52,993 nucleotides of DNA. Source: a virus. This document shows, piece by piece, positions 1 to 6,290 of this stretch. Positions within the stretch are counted from its first letter, which is position 1; each line of letters opens with the position of its first letter. The position numbers and the translations under genes are program-made. The notes beneath the pieces are model-generated. The model was given only the letters and a program-made list of their open reading frames with translations, ran no database searches and had not been told where the DNA came from. The stretch covers positions 1 to 52,993 of IMG/VR virus record IMGVR_UViG_3300049793_000140; one strand, 5' to 3'.

Positions 1-29
1 TTGCAGATTGTCGCTCATAGCATTTTATT
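1..29. repeat. Terminal direct repeat, copy 1 (contig circularity)
   Basis: The first 29 bases, starting TTGCAGATTG and ending CATTTTATT, are identical to the last 29 bases of the window. The copy contains the ATG of the small gene that ends the window, and that reading frame stops exactly one gene-spacing before the next gene. This is what a circular or circularly permuted genome looks like after assembly. A true 29-base packaging repeat is not excluded but is less likely. Confidence 0.9.
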
Positions 30-204
30 TCGGCCGGAAAACGGTTCGATTCATGTTGCAGAACGGACAGCCGTCGGACGTTTGGAATGGGGTGTCATGG
101 TATTGGCAGTGGAAGTATAAACCGCTTGCCTTCGGCGGCGGCACAACCTCTCCATGCAGCGAACGGGCCTGGGCCGGTTCGCTCTTTCGACGATTCAGCG
201 GCAT
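25..204 (-). CDS. Small protein with a zinc-ribbon-like C-terminus, unknown function
   Basis: A 59-residue protein if started at the ATG at 204; a TTG at 216 would add four residues. The C-terminal half carries a C-x2-H-x8-C-x2-C arrangement (HCQYHDTPF..GCPFC), as in short phage proteins that hold one zinc ion. It is a member of the leftward recombination operon and lies 6 bases upstream of the next small gene across the contig junction. I do not recognise a specific family. The compact cysteine pattern and operon fit support a real gene. Confidence 0.55.
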   Translation of the reverse strand: MPLNRRKSEPAQARSLHGEVVPPPKASGLYFHCQYHDTPFQTSDGCPFCNMNRTVFRPK

Positions 205-232
205 CGTATATCTCAAGTTTGTAAGTTAGACA

Positions 233-568
233 TCAGTAGCCCCGTGAAACAATTCCAAGCTTTTGCAAATCATCGCGCCCAAGGAGAAACGATTCCTCCA
301 TGTTGATGTGTGCGCCGATGAAACGGAGTTCGGCGGCTTCTGCTTTATGGCTGGCAATGCGTTCTTGCATCATCTCCTGCGGACGCTTCGAATTGCTGAT
401 GCTGAATCCCGTCATTGTTTCGTCGATGTCCGGCAGGGCTTCCTTTTGCTGCTCGTAGAAGCGTGCGCGCTCATCGTGAAATTTAGCCCTGGTGTCACAG
501 AGTGTCTTGAGTTCCGATCCGTCGATTGTTACCTTCAGTCCTTCGATCATACCTTCACGTACCTTCAC
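233..568 (-). CDS. Conserved-looking phage protein of unknown function
   Basis: About 111 residues from a GTG at 568, or 105 from the ATG at 550. The start is uncertain because the bases around it form a tandem 10-base repeat (CGTGAAGGTA twice). The sequence is helical and charged (AKFHDERARFYEQQ, ASHKAEAAELRF) and ends in a short hydrophobic motif (LLGRDDLQKLGIVSRGY). The general plan resembles small proteins often found beside phage recombination genes. It lies 23 bases after the exonuclease gene in the same operon. No catalytic motif is visible and no function is assigned. Confidence 0.6.
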   Translation of the reverse strand: MKVREGMIEGLKVTIDGSELKTLCDTRAKFHDERARFYEQQKEALPDIDETMTGFSISNSKRPQEMMQERIASHKAEAAELRFIGAHINMEESFLLGRDDLQKLGIVSRGY

Positions 569-591
569 GCGCTGGTTGCAATCGGATGTCC

Positions 592-1275
592 TCAGTGGGC
601 GTCATCGCTGAACTCATGCGCGAATATCATAGGTGCGCGCTTGGGAGGTTCTTCGCCTCCATTAAGTTCAATCAGTTTAGCCCGAGCCGCGTTGAATTTT
701 TTGCGAAAAACTTCGAGCCCAATACCAATTTGGGTGATTATTTCAATATCTCGGTTCACCTTTAGCACGAACGCGGGAAATCCACGCCTGTAGCTTACAA
801 ATTTCCACCATTTGCGGCCAGTGACGTAAAGAGAGCCGTGCACTTGCGCGGCATAGTCTCCTGGCAATATGCCTTCCAAAAGGTATTTGATATGCGTTTG
901 ACTATAGGGACATTTAATCTCAATCCCCCCATCTTCTCCGAGCAATCCGTCAGGTGAACAACCGACGGAGCCATCGTCCGTTGTGATAAGTCCTACTTTC
1001 TGAATTGGTTCTCCAAATTCGAATTCATACCACGGAATTGCTTCTTCCTCCAAGATTCGGCCTTGTTCCATCTGCCAAGGTTGGGGGCCTCCAAAACTCG
1101 GCAACGGTCCTCCCCAGTTCTCAGCCAACTTCTTGGCGAGATACAATGCCGGTCCTTCACCAGTTTTGATCTTCCACAAAGGTGTTATCAATGCATCAAA
1201 TTCACTGGCGGTTGGAATGCCGGCACGAGCTTCGAGCCATGCTTGCGTTCCCTGGGCTGCTTCATGGATCTTCAT
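592..1275 (-). CDS. YqaJ/lambda-Exo type viral recombinase exonuclease
   Basis: A 227-residue protein of the PD-(D/E)XK YqaJ family, which degrades one strand of linear duplex DNA to make 3' tails for an annealing protein. The N-terminus has the family's QxxWLEARAG..TASEF motif (residues 11-27). The catalytic core is GCSPDGL (Asp109) followed by GIEIKCP (Glu119, Lys121), then the downstream QVHGSLYVTG helix. Its start overlaps the Erf gene stop by four bases (ATGA), so exonuclease and annealing protein are translationally coupled, as in classical two-component phage recombination systems. Length is normal for the family. Confidence 0.93.
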   Translation of the reverse strand: MKIHEAAQGTQAWLEARAGIPTASEFDALITPLWKIKTGEGPALYLAKKLAENWGGPLPSFGGPQPWQMEQGRILEEEAIPWYEFEFGEPIQKVGLITTDDGSVGCSPDGLLGEDGGIEIKCPYSQTHIKYLLEGILPGDYAAQVHGSLYVTGRKWWKFVSYRRGFPAFVLKVNRDIEIITQIGIGLEVFRKKFNAARAKLIELNGGEEPPKRAPMIFAHEFSDDAH

Positions 1276-1991
1276 GGCACAACTCGTTCTTTTCGTCTTA
1301 GTGAAGCGTCCAAAAGCGAATATCGAGCCGCAGGAATAGTCTCAAAGCTCTTGGCACCAGCATATTTCAAGAACGATTCCAGATCGGACGCAGTGTCCAT
1401 AACACGCCTCCCTAGTTCCTTCGCCTGTTCTGGCGTTATCGGAGCGCCAAGGTTCCGGGCATCGTCATCGATTCTCACAGAGATGTTAAGGCTGTCGCAC
1501 AAAGCGCCACGCTGCGCGTATTGGGCGGCAGAACCGTCTGCCTGCGATTCTGAGCTGCCAGGCGGGCCCTTACCGATCCTGACGCTGAATTCGTTCGTTA
1601 CAGCATGTCCTCCGACATGCAAGAGCGTGCAAAACATGATTATCCGAGCTTCATCAACCCTGCTTGAGAAACGAACGGAGAATCCATGTTTTGAAAGAAG
1701 CGGCTGGAGCTGCTTCATTATATCTGCATACGGGGCATATTTATAGCGCGTGCTGCCATCGTTATTCGGGACCGCCTTCGTCGCTTGCACTGGTGTTAGT
1801 TCCTTCTGCATATCGCAAAAGGCTATGGCAAACATGTGCTGAGCCTCGCGATCCTGCATTCGCTCATAAAGTCCACAGAGTGTTTCCAATTCTTTAGCCG
1901 AAACGCCTTTGTCGATGGCCAATTGCAGCATCTGGCCCACGCTCGGCACTTGCGCTGGATCAGGCTTTAGAACTTCAAGTGCGCCACTCAT
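1272..1991 (-). CDS. erf: Erf-family single-strand annealing protein
   Basis: A 239-residue member of the ERF superfamily, which anneals complementary single strands during phage recombination and circularisation. The diagnostic core is visible: YKYAPYADIMKQLQPLLSKHG, then a beta-rich HVGGHAVTNEFSVRI stretch, then the SESQADGSAAQYAQRGALCD helix typical of Erf. It is flanked by four-base overlaps on both sides, with the upstream small gene and the downstream exonuclease. Erf plus a YqaJ exonuclease is a known phage pairing. With no replicase visible, this pair is the clearest DNA-metabolism module in the genome. Confidence 0.93.
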   Translation of the reverse strand: MSGALEVLKPDPAQVPSVGQMLQLAIDKGVSAKELETLCGLYERMQDREAQHMFAIAFCDMQKELTPVQATKAVPNNDGSTRYKYAPYADIMKQLQPLLSKHGFSVRFSSRVDEARIIMFCTLLHVGGHAVTNEFSVRIGKGPPGSSESQADGSAAQYAQRGALCDSLNISVRIDDDARNLGAPITPEQAKELGRRVMDTASDLESFLKYAGAKSFETIPAARYSLLDASLRRKERVVP

Positions 1992-2275
1992 GCCGGCACC
2001 TCCAGCGCCTTCCCCCGCTTTTTCTTTCCGCCGTTAATCTTTCGAGCGATCGCTTTGGACCGGTGCGTCGTTGAGAGGATATCGACAATCCGCTCGCGTT
2101 CGGTCATTAGGACATCAATAGTCTCCATTAGGATGCTAGCTGCCTCCGGTGACGCAATAAGTGAGCCTTCCTTGCGCAAAACCAAAATCAATTCACACCT
2201 GATGGCAAGCTCCAGCGTCTCGTGTTTCGAATTGTCAGATGCTATGTAAATCAACGCTTTTAATTTTGTGATCAT
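1988..2275 (-). CDS. Small basic protein heading the recombination operon
   Basis: A 95-residue helical protein rich in Lys, Arg and Glu, ending in a basic tail (KINGGKKKRGKALEVPA). I place the start at the ATG at 2275 because a purine-rich AAGGAAGGAG lies just upstream; a TTG at 2305 would extend it by ten residues. It is the first gene after the promoter at 2376-2404 and overlaps the erf start by ATGA. No known domain is recognised. Its position suggests an accessory to recombination or a DNA-binding regulator, which is inference only. Confidence 0.65.
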   Translation of the reverse strand: MITKLKALIYIASDNSKHETLELAIRCELILVLRKEGSLIASPEAASILMETIDVLMTERERIVDILSTTHRSKAIARKINGGKKKRGKALEVPA

Positions 2276-2375
2276 TTGCTCCTTCCTTGCCTTCTTTTCA
2301 GTCAATTACTTTTCGCTCCATATGCGAAAACCAGTCATATTCCTTGAATGCTTTCGTTTTTTTCTATTCGGCCAT

Positions 2376-2404
2376 ATCCTAACCAAAGCGATTAGATGTG
2401 TCAA
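2376..2404 (-). promoter_or_regulatory. Sigma70-type promoter of the leftward recombination operon
   Basis: On the minus strand there is a perfect -35 TTGACA (2404-2399), a 17-base spacer and a -10 TAGGAT (2381-2376). The only genes in line are the small basic gene, erf, exonuclease and the small genes that continue through the contig junction to the cytosine methyltransferase. A hairpin terminator lies immediately upstream, which makes a promoter here architecturally sensible. Confidence 0.7.
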
Positions 2405-2415
2405 CAATATATTCG

Positions 2416-2461
2416 AAAATAAAACGGGCGAATCACTGTAACAGGTAAGTCGCGCCGTTTT
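2416..2461 (-). terminator. Probable intrinsic terminator of the late/accessory genes
   Basis: In minus-strand RNA, AAAACGGCG (2461-2453) can pair with CGCCCGTTTT (2430-2421) with one bulged C, followed by ATTTT. The long loop of about 22 bases weakens it, but the A-rich 5' arm and U-rich 3' arm are typical. It starts 10 bases after the stop of the gene ending at 2472 and ends 11 bases before the -35 box of the next promoter. Confidence 0.55.
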
Positions 2462-2471
2462 CGCCGGCAAA

Positions 2472-2852
2472 TCAGGGCAATTGTTGTTTGATAGCCAACG
2501 GGAGAGCGGAAATAAACTCTGATTTCATGCGATCTAAATCGGTGCGAAAGCCTTCGATGTTGCCCATCACCATGGCGGCAAATGCCAGTTCGTCCAAACT
2601 CTGCCTGAGATCCGGATTCTGTTGGGCCAGCACATTGGCAGTTGCATTCAAAGTATCATCGGCTTGCTGGGCGTTAGAGATCAGAATTGCCGCCTCATTG
2701 TCGAATTGCTTCAGCAATGTCCGCGCTTGCTCTATAGTTGTAACAAGACGCGGATTGTTGATTGGTTGATACGGATTCATATGCAAGTAGTGAGTGGCTT
2801 CGCGAATGAAACCGATTAAAGCCCGCAGCAACTCTTCGTGCTCGTATTTCAC
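2472..2852 (-). CDS. Hypothetical helical protein
   Basis: A 126-residue, almost entirely helical acidic protein with no membrane segment or signal peptide. Heptad-like runs in the middle (RLVTTIEQARTLLKQF, DDTLNATANVLAQQ) suggest a coiled-coil or helical bundle. It follows the lipoprotein gene by 10 bases and is the last gene before the hairpin terminator. I recognise no family. Genes at the end of a late operon are often lysis or superinfection accessories, but nothing in the sequence shows that here. Confidence 0.6.
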   Translation of the reverse strand: MKYEHEELLRALIGFIREATHYLHMNPYQPINNPRLVTTIEQARTLLKQFDNEAAILISNAQQADDTLNATANVLAQQNPDLRQSLDELAFAAMVMGNIEGFRTDLDRMKSEFISALPLAIKQQLP

Positions 2853-2862
2853 TTCCTACCAC

Positions 2863-3276
2863 TTAATGCCGGGTATAACGATGCGGCATGTTTTCAAGCA
2901 TCTGCTTTTGGGCTTTGTGGACAGCCGGTTTTTCCTCTGGTGAAATCCACAAAACCACCAAGTCAACCACAGCGATGGCTGCATAGTTGAGATTGTTCAG
3001 CATCATGTTCACATCGTTCGGATCTTTGCTTTGGCTGTCGTGGTAAGCCTGCATTGCGGAAGCGAAAGCCGTTTTTGCGATCTGATAGGAGGCAAAATAT
3101 TGTTTGACCTTTTCGATTTCCGCAGCGCTGGGGCGTCCGGTCGAGACGTATCGATGCCAGGCTGTTTGGGCGAGCGTCACGGCAATATCCATTGCGCCCA
3201 TTGCGGAGTTGGCATTCCGCTCGAAAGTTGCACACCCTAATAAACCGGCAAGTAATATGGTGAGTGCAAGTTTCAT
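2863..3276 (-). CDS. Small lipoprotein; possible outer-membrane spanin component
   Basis: A 137-residue protein with a clear lipoprotein signal: MKLALTILLAGLLGC, giving a lipobox L-L-G-C with Cys15 as the lipidated residue. The mature part is helical, with a hydrophobic stretch near the C-terminus (NYAAIAVVDLVVLWI, about residues 98-112). Phage lipoproteins of this size are commonly outer-membrane spanins or superinfection-exclusion proteins. A lipobox with a distal hydrophobic segment could also fit a single-gene spanin. The lipobox is direct evidence; the lysis role is inference. Confidence 0.7.
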   Translation of the reverse strand: MKLALTILLAGLLGCATFERNANSAMGAMDIAVTLAQTAWHRYVSTGRPSAAEIEKVKQYFASYQIAKTAFASAMQAYHDSQSKDPNDVNMMLNNLNYAAIAVVDLVVLWISPEEKPAVHKAQKQMLENMPHRYTRH

Positions 3277-3292
3277 AAATGTCTTATGCAGG

Positions 3293-3529
3293 TTATTTGT
3301 ACGTTCGCGCCGGCAGGAATGCCCTATCCCAAGGCCAGCCTAATGTTAGCCTGCGATAGACCGTCTTGGGCGACAGTCCGCTCGCTAATGCACGCTGCCT
3401 AACGGAGGTTGGATCTGGCTTTCGCTTCATGCTATTGCGCTGACACGCCAGGGTTTTTGCCCGAGAGCTGCGAGAGCCACCAATGGCTCCAAGCTCGCGG
3501 GCGGCTCTCGTTGGGGTTATTTTTATCAC
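3293..3529 (-). CDS. Small basic protein with a helix-turn-helix-like C-terminus
   Basis: A 78-residue basic protein starting at GTG. Its N-terminus has the motif AARELGAIGGSRSSRAKTLA, closely like ALVLGRLGGKATSKAKTLAV in the protein at 5578-5757. The C-terminus (ALASGLSPKTVYRRLTLGWPWDRA) looks like the short helix-turn-helix repeat that accompanies phage HNH proteins, where successive helices recognise DNA. It sits directly after an HNH-like gene. A DNA-binding role is plausible but no target is visible. Confidence 0.6.
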   Translation of the reverse strand: MIKITPTRAARELGAIGGSRSSRAKTLACQRNSMKRKPDPTSVRQRALASGLSPKTVYRRLTLGWPWDRAFLPARTYK

Positions 3530-3544
3530 TGAATGTGAAAATAC

Positions 3545-3934
3545 CTAAGCGGTTCGTAAATGCAAGTCTTTTGCCATTTCGGCTTTCAAATACTCTGGCA
3601 TGGGTGAGAATTGAAGTCGCGAGTTATGGCCTAGCGTGACCGCTTCAATGTTATCAATGGAATATCCCCTTGCATTGTCTTTTCGATGGATCGACAAACT
3701 CCACGAATGCTTTCCACGCAACAAATCGTAACCGGTTTCTTTTGCGAATGCTTCGTATTGCTCGAAGCTCAATTCGAAAGATTTATCGCGCTCTCTGGCG
3801 CGAGAGCGCAAATGAGCGTACGCATATTTTAACGGATAGCGCTCTTTGAATTGTCGTGATCGATGCTTCGCGCATATGTTGGAGCGATCACGCTCGGTAA
3901 CTCGCCCACGGCAATATTTGATTGCGCATTTCAT
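3545..3934 (-). CDS. HNH-like zinc-binding phage protein
   Basis: A 129-residue basic protein. The N-terminus carries a zinc-finger-like CAIKYCRGR..ICAKHRSR pattern, then a helical section (KYAYAHLRSRARERD). The C-terminal half has SLSIHRKDNARGYSIDNIEAVT, the form typical of small phage HNH-family proteins (usually IDRID..GY..DNI..). In the usual motif a catalytic His/Asp pair sits at SIHRKD, so a nuclease is possible but unproven. It forms a run of small accessory genes between the minisatellite gene and the helix-turn-helix gene. Confidence 0.68.
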   Translation of the reverse strand: MKCAIKYCRGRVTERDRSNICAKHRSRQFKERYPLKYAYAHLRSRARERDKSFELSFEQYEAFAKETGYDLLRGKHSWSLSIHRKDNARGYSIDNIEAVTLGHNSRLQFSPMPEYLKAEMAKDLHLRTA

Positions 3935-3968
3935 TTTGGTCTGCGCTCTCCCACTTGTATCTCAATCA

Positions 3969-4196
3969 TTACAAAAAGCATGTTCCGACGTGTTCAAGAA
4001 GCGCATCCGTTTCTAGCCGAGTCGGTGTCACGACGCGGATGTTAATGTCTCGCTCATTCGCTATCATCAGGCAGATGTGCTCCATCGCTGCCTCATAGTC
4101 CCCGCCACAATCAGTGAATCGCTCGCGGCGTACTTTGTGCCGATTGAAAATCCCAGTTGATTTGCTTTCCACGATGATTTCCATATTGGCGATCAT
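3969..4196 (-). CDS. Small protein of unknown function
   Basis: A 75-residue protein if started at the ATG at 4196, preferred because CGAGGAG lies 8 bases upstream. A GTG at 4271 would add 25 residues of less protein-like sequence. It begins with MIANMEIIVESKST, continues with a basic patch (NRHKVRRERF) and ends in LLEHVGTCFL. No domain is recognised. The gap of about 150 bases between this start and the preceding gene (4197-4349) holds no convincing gene. Confidence 0.55.
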   Translation of the reverse strand: MIANMEIIVESKSTGIFNRHKVRRERFTDCGGDYEAAMEHICLMIANERDINIRVVTPTRLETDALLEHVGTCFL

Positions 4197-4349
4197 CGGT
4201 TCAACTCCTCGCTGGTCAGGTTGCAGCGCCGCTTCGGCTTCGGGCCATCGCTTTGGCTTTGAATTCCTCACGTTGGTTCTCGCTTTTCATTATTCAACGG
4301 CCCATCGGCCGATTCACCGGCTCCTCTTTCTTCGAACAGTGGGAACAGA

Positions 4350-5204
4350 TCATAGCCATTTCACCCCCGGACTGCCCAACTCCGTGAGGACCTCCAACGC
4401 CAGCCGCGCGGAGAGGCAAAGATATTTGTCCGCACTGTCCGCACTGTCCTCACTGGCCTCACTGGCCGCACTGGCCGCCCTGTCCGCACTGTCCGCACTG
4501 TCCGCACTGTCCTCACTGGCCGCACTGTCCGCACTGGCCCCACTGGCCGCCCTGGCCTCACTGGCCGCATTGGCCGCCCTGGCCGCACTGTCCGCACTGG
4601 CCTCACTGTCCGCACTGGCCGCACTGGCCACCCAGGCCGCCCTGGCCGCCCTGTCCGCACTGGCCGCACTGGCCACCCAGGCCGCCCTGGCCGCCCTGGC
4701 CGCACTGTCCGCATTTCCTTCGCGCTCACAATAATCGGCGGCGGCTAAGACGGTTGGCTCACCGGGGAAAATCTGACGGAACAAAGCTGGCAGCAGAATA
4801 CGGATCGTTTTCTCGGCCAACCGCCTCGTGAACTCTCGATCATCTACTACGCCACGCGACCCGATTTGAGCAATACCCAGATCCCGCAAACCGCTCGCCC
4901 GAGCCGCGGACGAGGACCAGCACGAGTCGTTCAAGTTGATTTTGTACCTCCGCACCGCCTCGGCGACACATTCAGGGTTGTCCCCAAATGGCAGATCGAG
5001 TGCGACACAAATGGCCGCCTCAATACACATCTGCCCATTTCTCTGGCCCAGCCCCTCGCACAGTCCGCGTGCCAGAATCTCATCAAACCGCCCGATCGTT
5101 TTAGGAAAATCAATTTCCAGTGGGATTTGCATTTTTGGTTTTGTTTTCTTTTCTCCAACTCCTGAATTTTTTCCGCCCATGTCGCAATATTCGCATTTGT
5201 TCAT
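4350..5204 (-). CDS. Ala/Ser/Asp-repeat protein with a conserved N-terminal domain
   Basis: A 284-residue protein in three parts. Residues 1-25 hold a CEYC pair and a Lys-rich stretch. Residues about 30-165 form a compact helical domain (RFDEILARGLCEGLG, MCIEAAICVALDLPFGD, SARASGLRDLGIAQIGS-like segments) that looks like a family seen in environmental phages and plasmids, function unknown. Residues about 165-258 are a low-complexity Ala/Ser/Asp/Arg repeat encoded by a 9-base minisatellite. A short tail (LCLSARLALEVLTELGSPG) closes the protein. The repeat is probably helical and tunable in length. Confidence 0.75.
   Translation of the reverse strand: MNKCEYCDMGGKNSGVGEKKTKPKMQIPLEIDFPKTIGRFDEILARGLCEGLGQRNGQMCIEAAICVALDLPFGDNPECVAEAVRRYKINLNDSCWSSSAARASGLRDLGIAQIGSRGVVDDREFTRRLAEKTIRILLPALFRQIFPGEPTVLAAADYCEREGNADSAARAARAAWVASAASADRAARAAWVASAASADSEASADSAARAANAASEARAASGASADSAASEDSADSADSADRAASAASEASEDSADSADKYLCLSARLALEVLTELGSPGVKWL
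4429..4712. repeat. 9-base minisatellite, about 31 units
   Basis: On the plus strand the unit is close to TCCGCACTG, varying as GCCGCACTG, GCCGCCCTG and TCCTCACTG. It also has a higher-order repeat: GCACTGGCCACCCAG occurs twice, 45 bases (five units) apart. In the coding strand each unit supplies three codons, giving Ser-Ala-Asp / Arg-Ala-Ala type triplets. The absence of stops makes several other frames spuriously open. Confidence 0.9.
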
Positions 5205-5212
5205 CCATTGAT

Positions 5213-5581
5213 CTATTCGTTCGTCAGCTTCTCGTCGTCGCCTGCGTGGTGCGGTTCGTAGCTGCTCTCCCGGTCTTTGTCTTCCGCGTCCAACTTTTCG
5301 TCAACCTCAGTGATTTGCTCGAACTCCGCGACCCGCTCCACAATCCTAAGCGCAGCTTCCGCAAATCGGTTGTCCGCTTCGGTGCCGGATTCCAGCGCCT
5401 TGGCGACATACTCAACGATCGCGTTCAGGTCCCGCGCGCATTGGTTGCGCCATTCCTCGTTGTGCGCTTTGTCGTCGTATTGGATATTGCAGCGCTCAAC
5501 TTGACTCTTGGGAGGCCGTGCAGCGAGCGCGACGTAAACAGCGTTCAGGTTGGCTTCCATCAGTTTGATTTCGTTGCTCAT
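5213..5581 (-). CDS. Hypothetical helical acidic protein
   Basis: A 122-residue mainly helical protein (MSNEIKLMEANLNAVYVALAARPP at the start, then NQCARDLNAIVEYVAKALES and AALRIVERVAEFEQ). It ends in a disordered acidic tail rich in Glu and Asp. There is no signal or membrane segment. Its start overlaps the stop of the upstream small gene by ATGA, and it ends 8 bases before the minisatellite gene. No family is recognised. Confidence 0.62.
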   Translation of the reverse strand: MSNEIKLMEANLNAVYVALAARPPKSQVERCNIQYDDKAHNEEWRNQCARDLNAIVEYVAKALESGTEADNRFAEAALRIVERVAEFEQITEVDEKLDAEDKDRESSYEPHHAGDDEKLTNE

Positions 5582-5757
5582 GCCGGGAGAGTGGGAGATT
5601 GCGGTCGTGATAGCTCGTTGCCTTGCGTTGATTTCTTACGCTTCCGACCTTTCGGCCAACCGCCGAGTTTCGCGTTCTCTCGCACGGCCAGCGTCTTCGC
5701 CTTGGAGGTAGCTTTTCCTCCAAGGCGCCCAAGGACTAAAGCAGCCGGATTTTTCAT
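5578..5757 (-). CDS. Small basic LGxxGG-motif protein
   Basis: A 59-residue protein from the ATG at 5757, which has AGGT 7 bases upstream; an upstream start at 5772 is also open. The sequence MKNPAALVLGRLGGKATSKA..LAVRENAKLGGWPKGRKRKK belongs to a widespread style of tiny plasmid and phage proteins with LGRxGG and a basic tail. The protein at 3293-3529 shares the N-terminal motif. An inverted repeat lies just ahead of the start. Probable nucleic-acid binding is inference from charge and motif. Confidence 0.6.
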   Translation of the reverse strand: MKNPAALVLGRLGGKATSKAKTLAVRENAKLGGWPKGRKRKKSTQGNELSRPQSPTLPA

Positions 5758-5759
5758 TG

Positions 5760-5792
5760 AATACCTACACAATAGCTGAGCAGTTAGGTATT
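5760..5792. promoter_or_regulatory. Inverted repeat ahead of the small-gene cluster
   Basis: AATACCTA (5760-5767) and TAGGTATT (5785-5792) form an 8-base inverted repeat with a 17-base spacer, ending two bases before the ATG at 5757. It could be an operator or an mRNA hairpin that masks the start. The surrounding gap 5793-5885 holds no gene that I can support. Confidence 0.4.
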
Positions 5793-5885
5793 ACAAGAGG
5801 AATCGCAAACTATTTTCTGCCTCTGTTCGCGGTCCCTCCCGGAGAGCGCCCACATTTCAAGCCCTTTAATTTCGGAAAGGGTCAT

Positions 5886-6290
5886 TTACCCATTTTTAAG
5901 TTTCTGTTCAGCAAGAAAGTCATCAATGATACGTTGTTTCTCAAGGTCGTTTCGCGTTTGAGTTGCGAGTGCTTTCGCCTGATTTGAATTGTGGTCATCG
6001 GAAATTTTACGTGCAGCGACGGCTTCTAATATTTTCTCTGGATCTTGAGTAAGCCGGGCTACTGCTTCCTGAGCGCTAGCCGCCGTTGCGAGTGCCGTGC
6101 CGAGCGGTCCATCGACCGATTTTTTGATCTCGGACGTGGTATTTTTAATCTCGGCAATTTCTCGATTGTTTTTCTGGCGATGCTTTTTCGACCACCACAT
6201 CGCCATAAATTGCATGATCGCCAAGCCGAGCAATGCCAGATTGTTGATTGCCGTCGAATATCCAGAGTCTATGGCAGAAAACTGTATCAT
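5886..6290 (-). CDS. Membrane-anchored coiled-coil protein; holin or inner-membrane spanin candidate
   Basis: A 134-residue protein with one N-terminal membrane segment (about residues 13-33, AINNLALLGLAIMQFMAMWW), then a Lys/Arg cluster (SKKHRQKNNR) and a long hydrophilic helical domain. The layout of one N-terminal anchor plus coiled-coil fits an inner-membrane spanin, and single-anchor holins also exist. Its start overlaps the beta-helix spike stop by ATGA, so it is the last gene of the fibre block, where lysis genes often sit. No endolysin is adjacent, which weakens a firm lysis call. Confidence 0.6.
   Translation of the reverse strand: MIQFSAIDSGYSTAINNLALLGLAIMQFMAMWWSKKHRQKNNREIAEIKNTTSEIKKSVDGPLGTALATAASAQEAVARLTQDPEKILEAVAARKISDDHNSNQAKALATQTRNDLEKQRIIDDFLAEQKLKNG

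Noticed and set aside
1063-1746. 227-residue plus-strand frame over erf and the exonuclease.
   Set aside because: It is a shadow of two well-supported genes and the product is not like any protein.
4429-4712. CRISPR-like array.
   Set aside because: Units are 9 bases with no spacers, and no cas genes are present.
4114-4734. Long plus-strand open frame (and a second minus-strand frame at 4361-4729) over the minisatellite.
   Set aside because: The 9-base repeat lacks stops in several frames, so these are open by composition. Only the minus-strand frame of 284 residues has protein-like flanks.
5120-5779. 219-residue plus-strand frame across the small-gene cluster.
   Set aside because: It is antisense to two coupled minus-strand genes and its product is Phe/Arg/Val-rich without protein-like structure.
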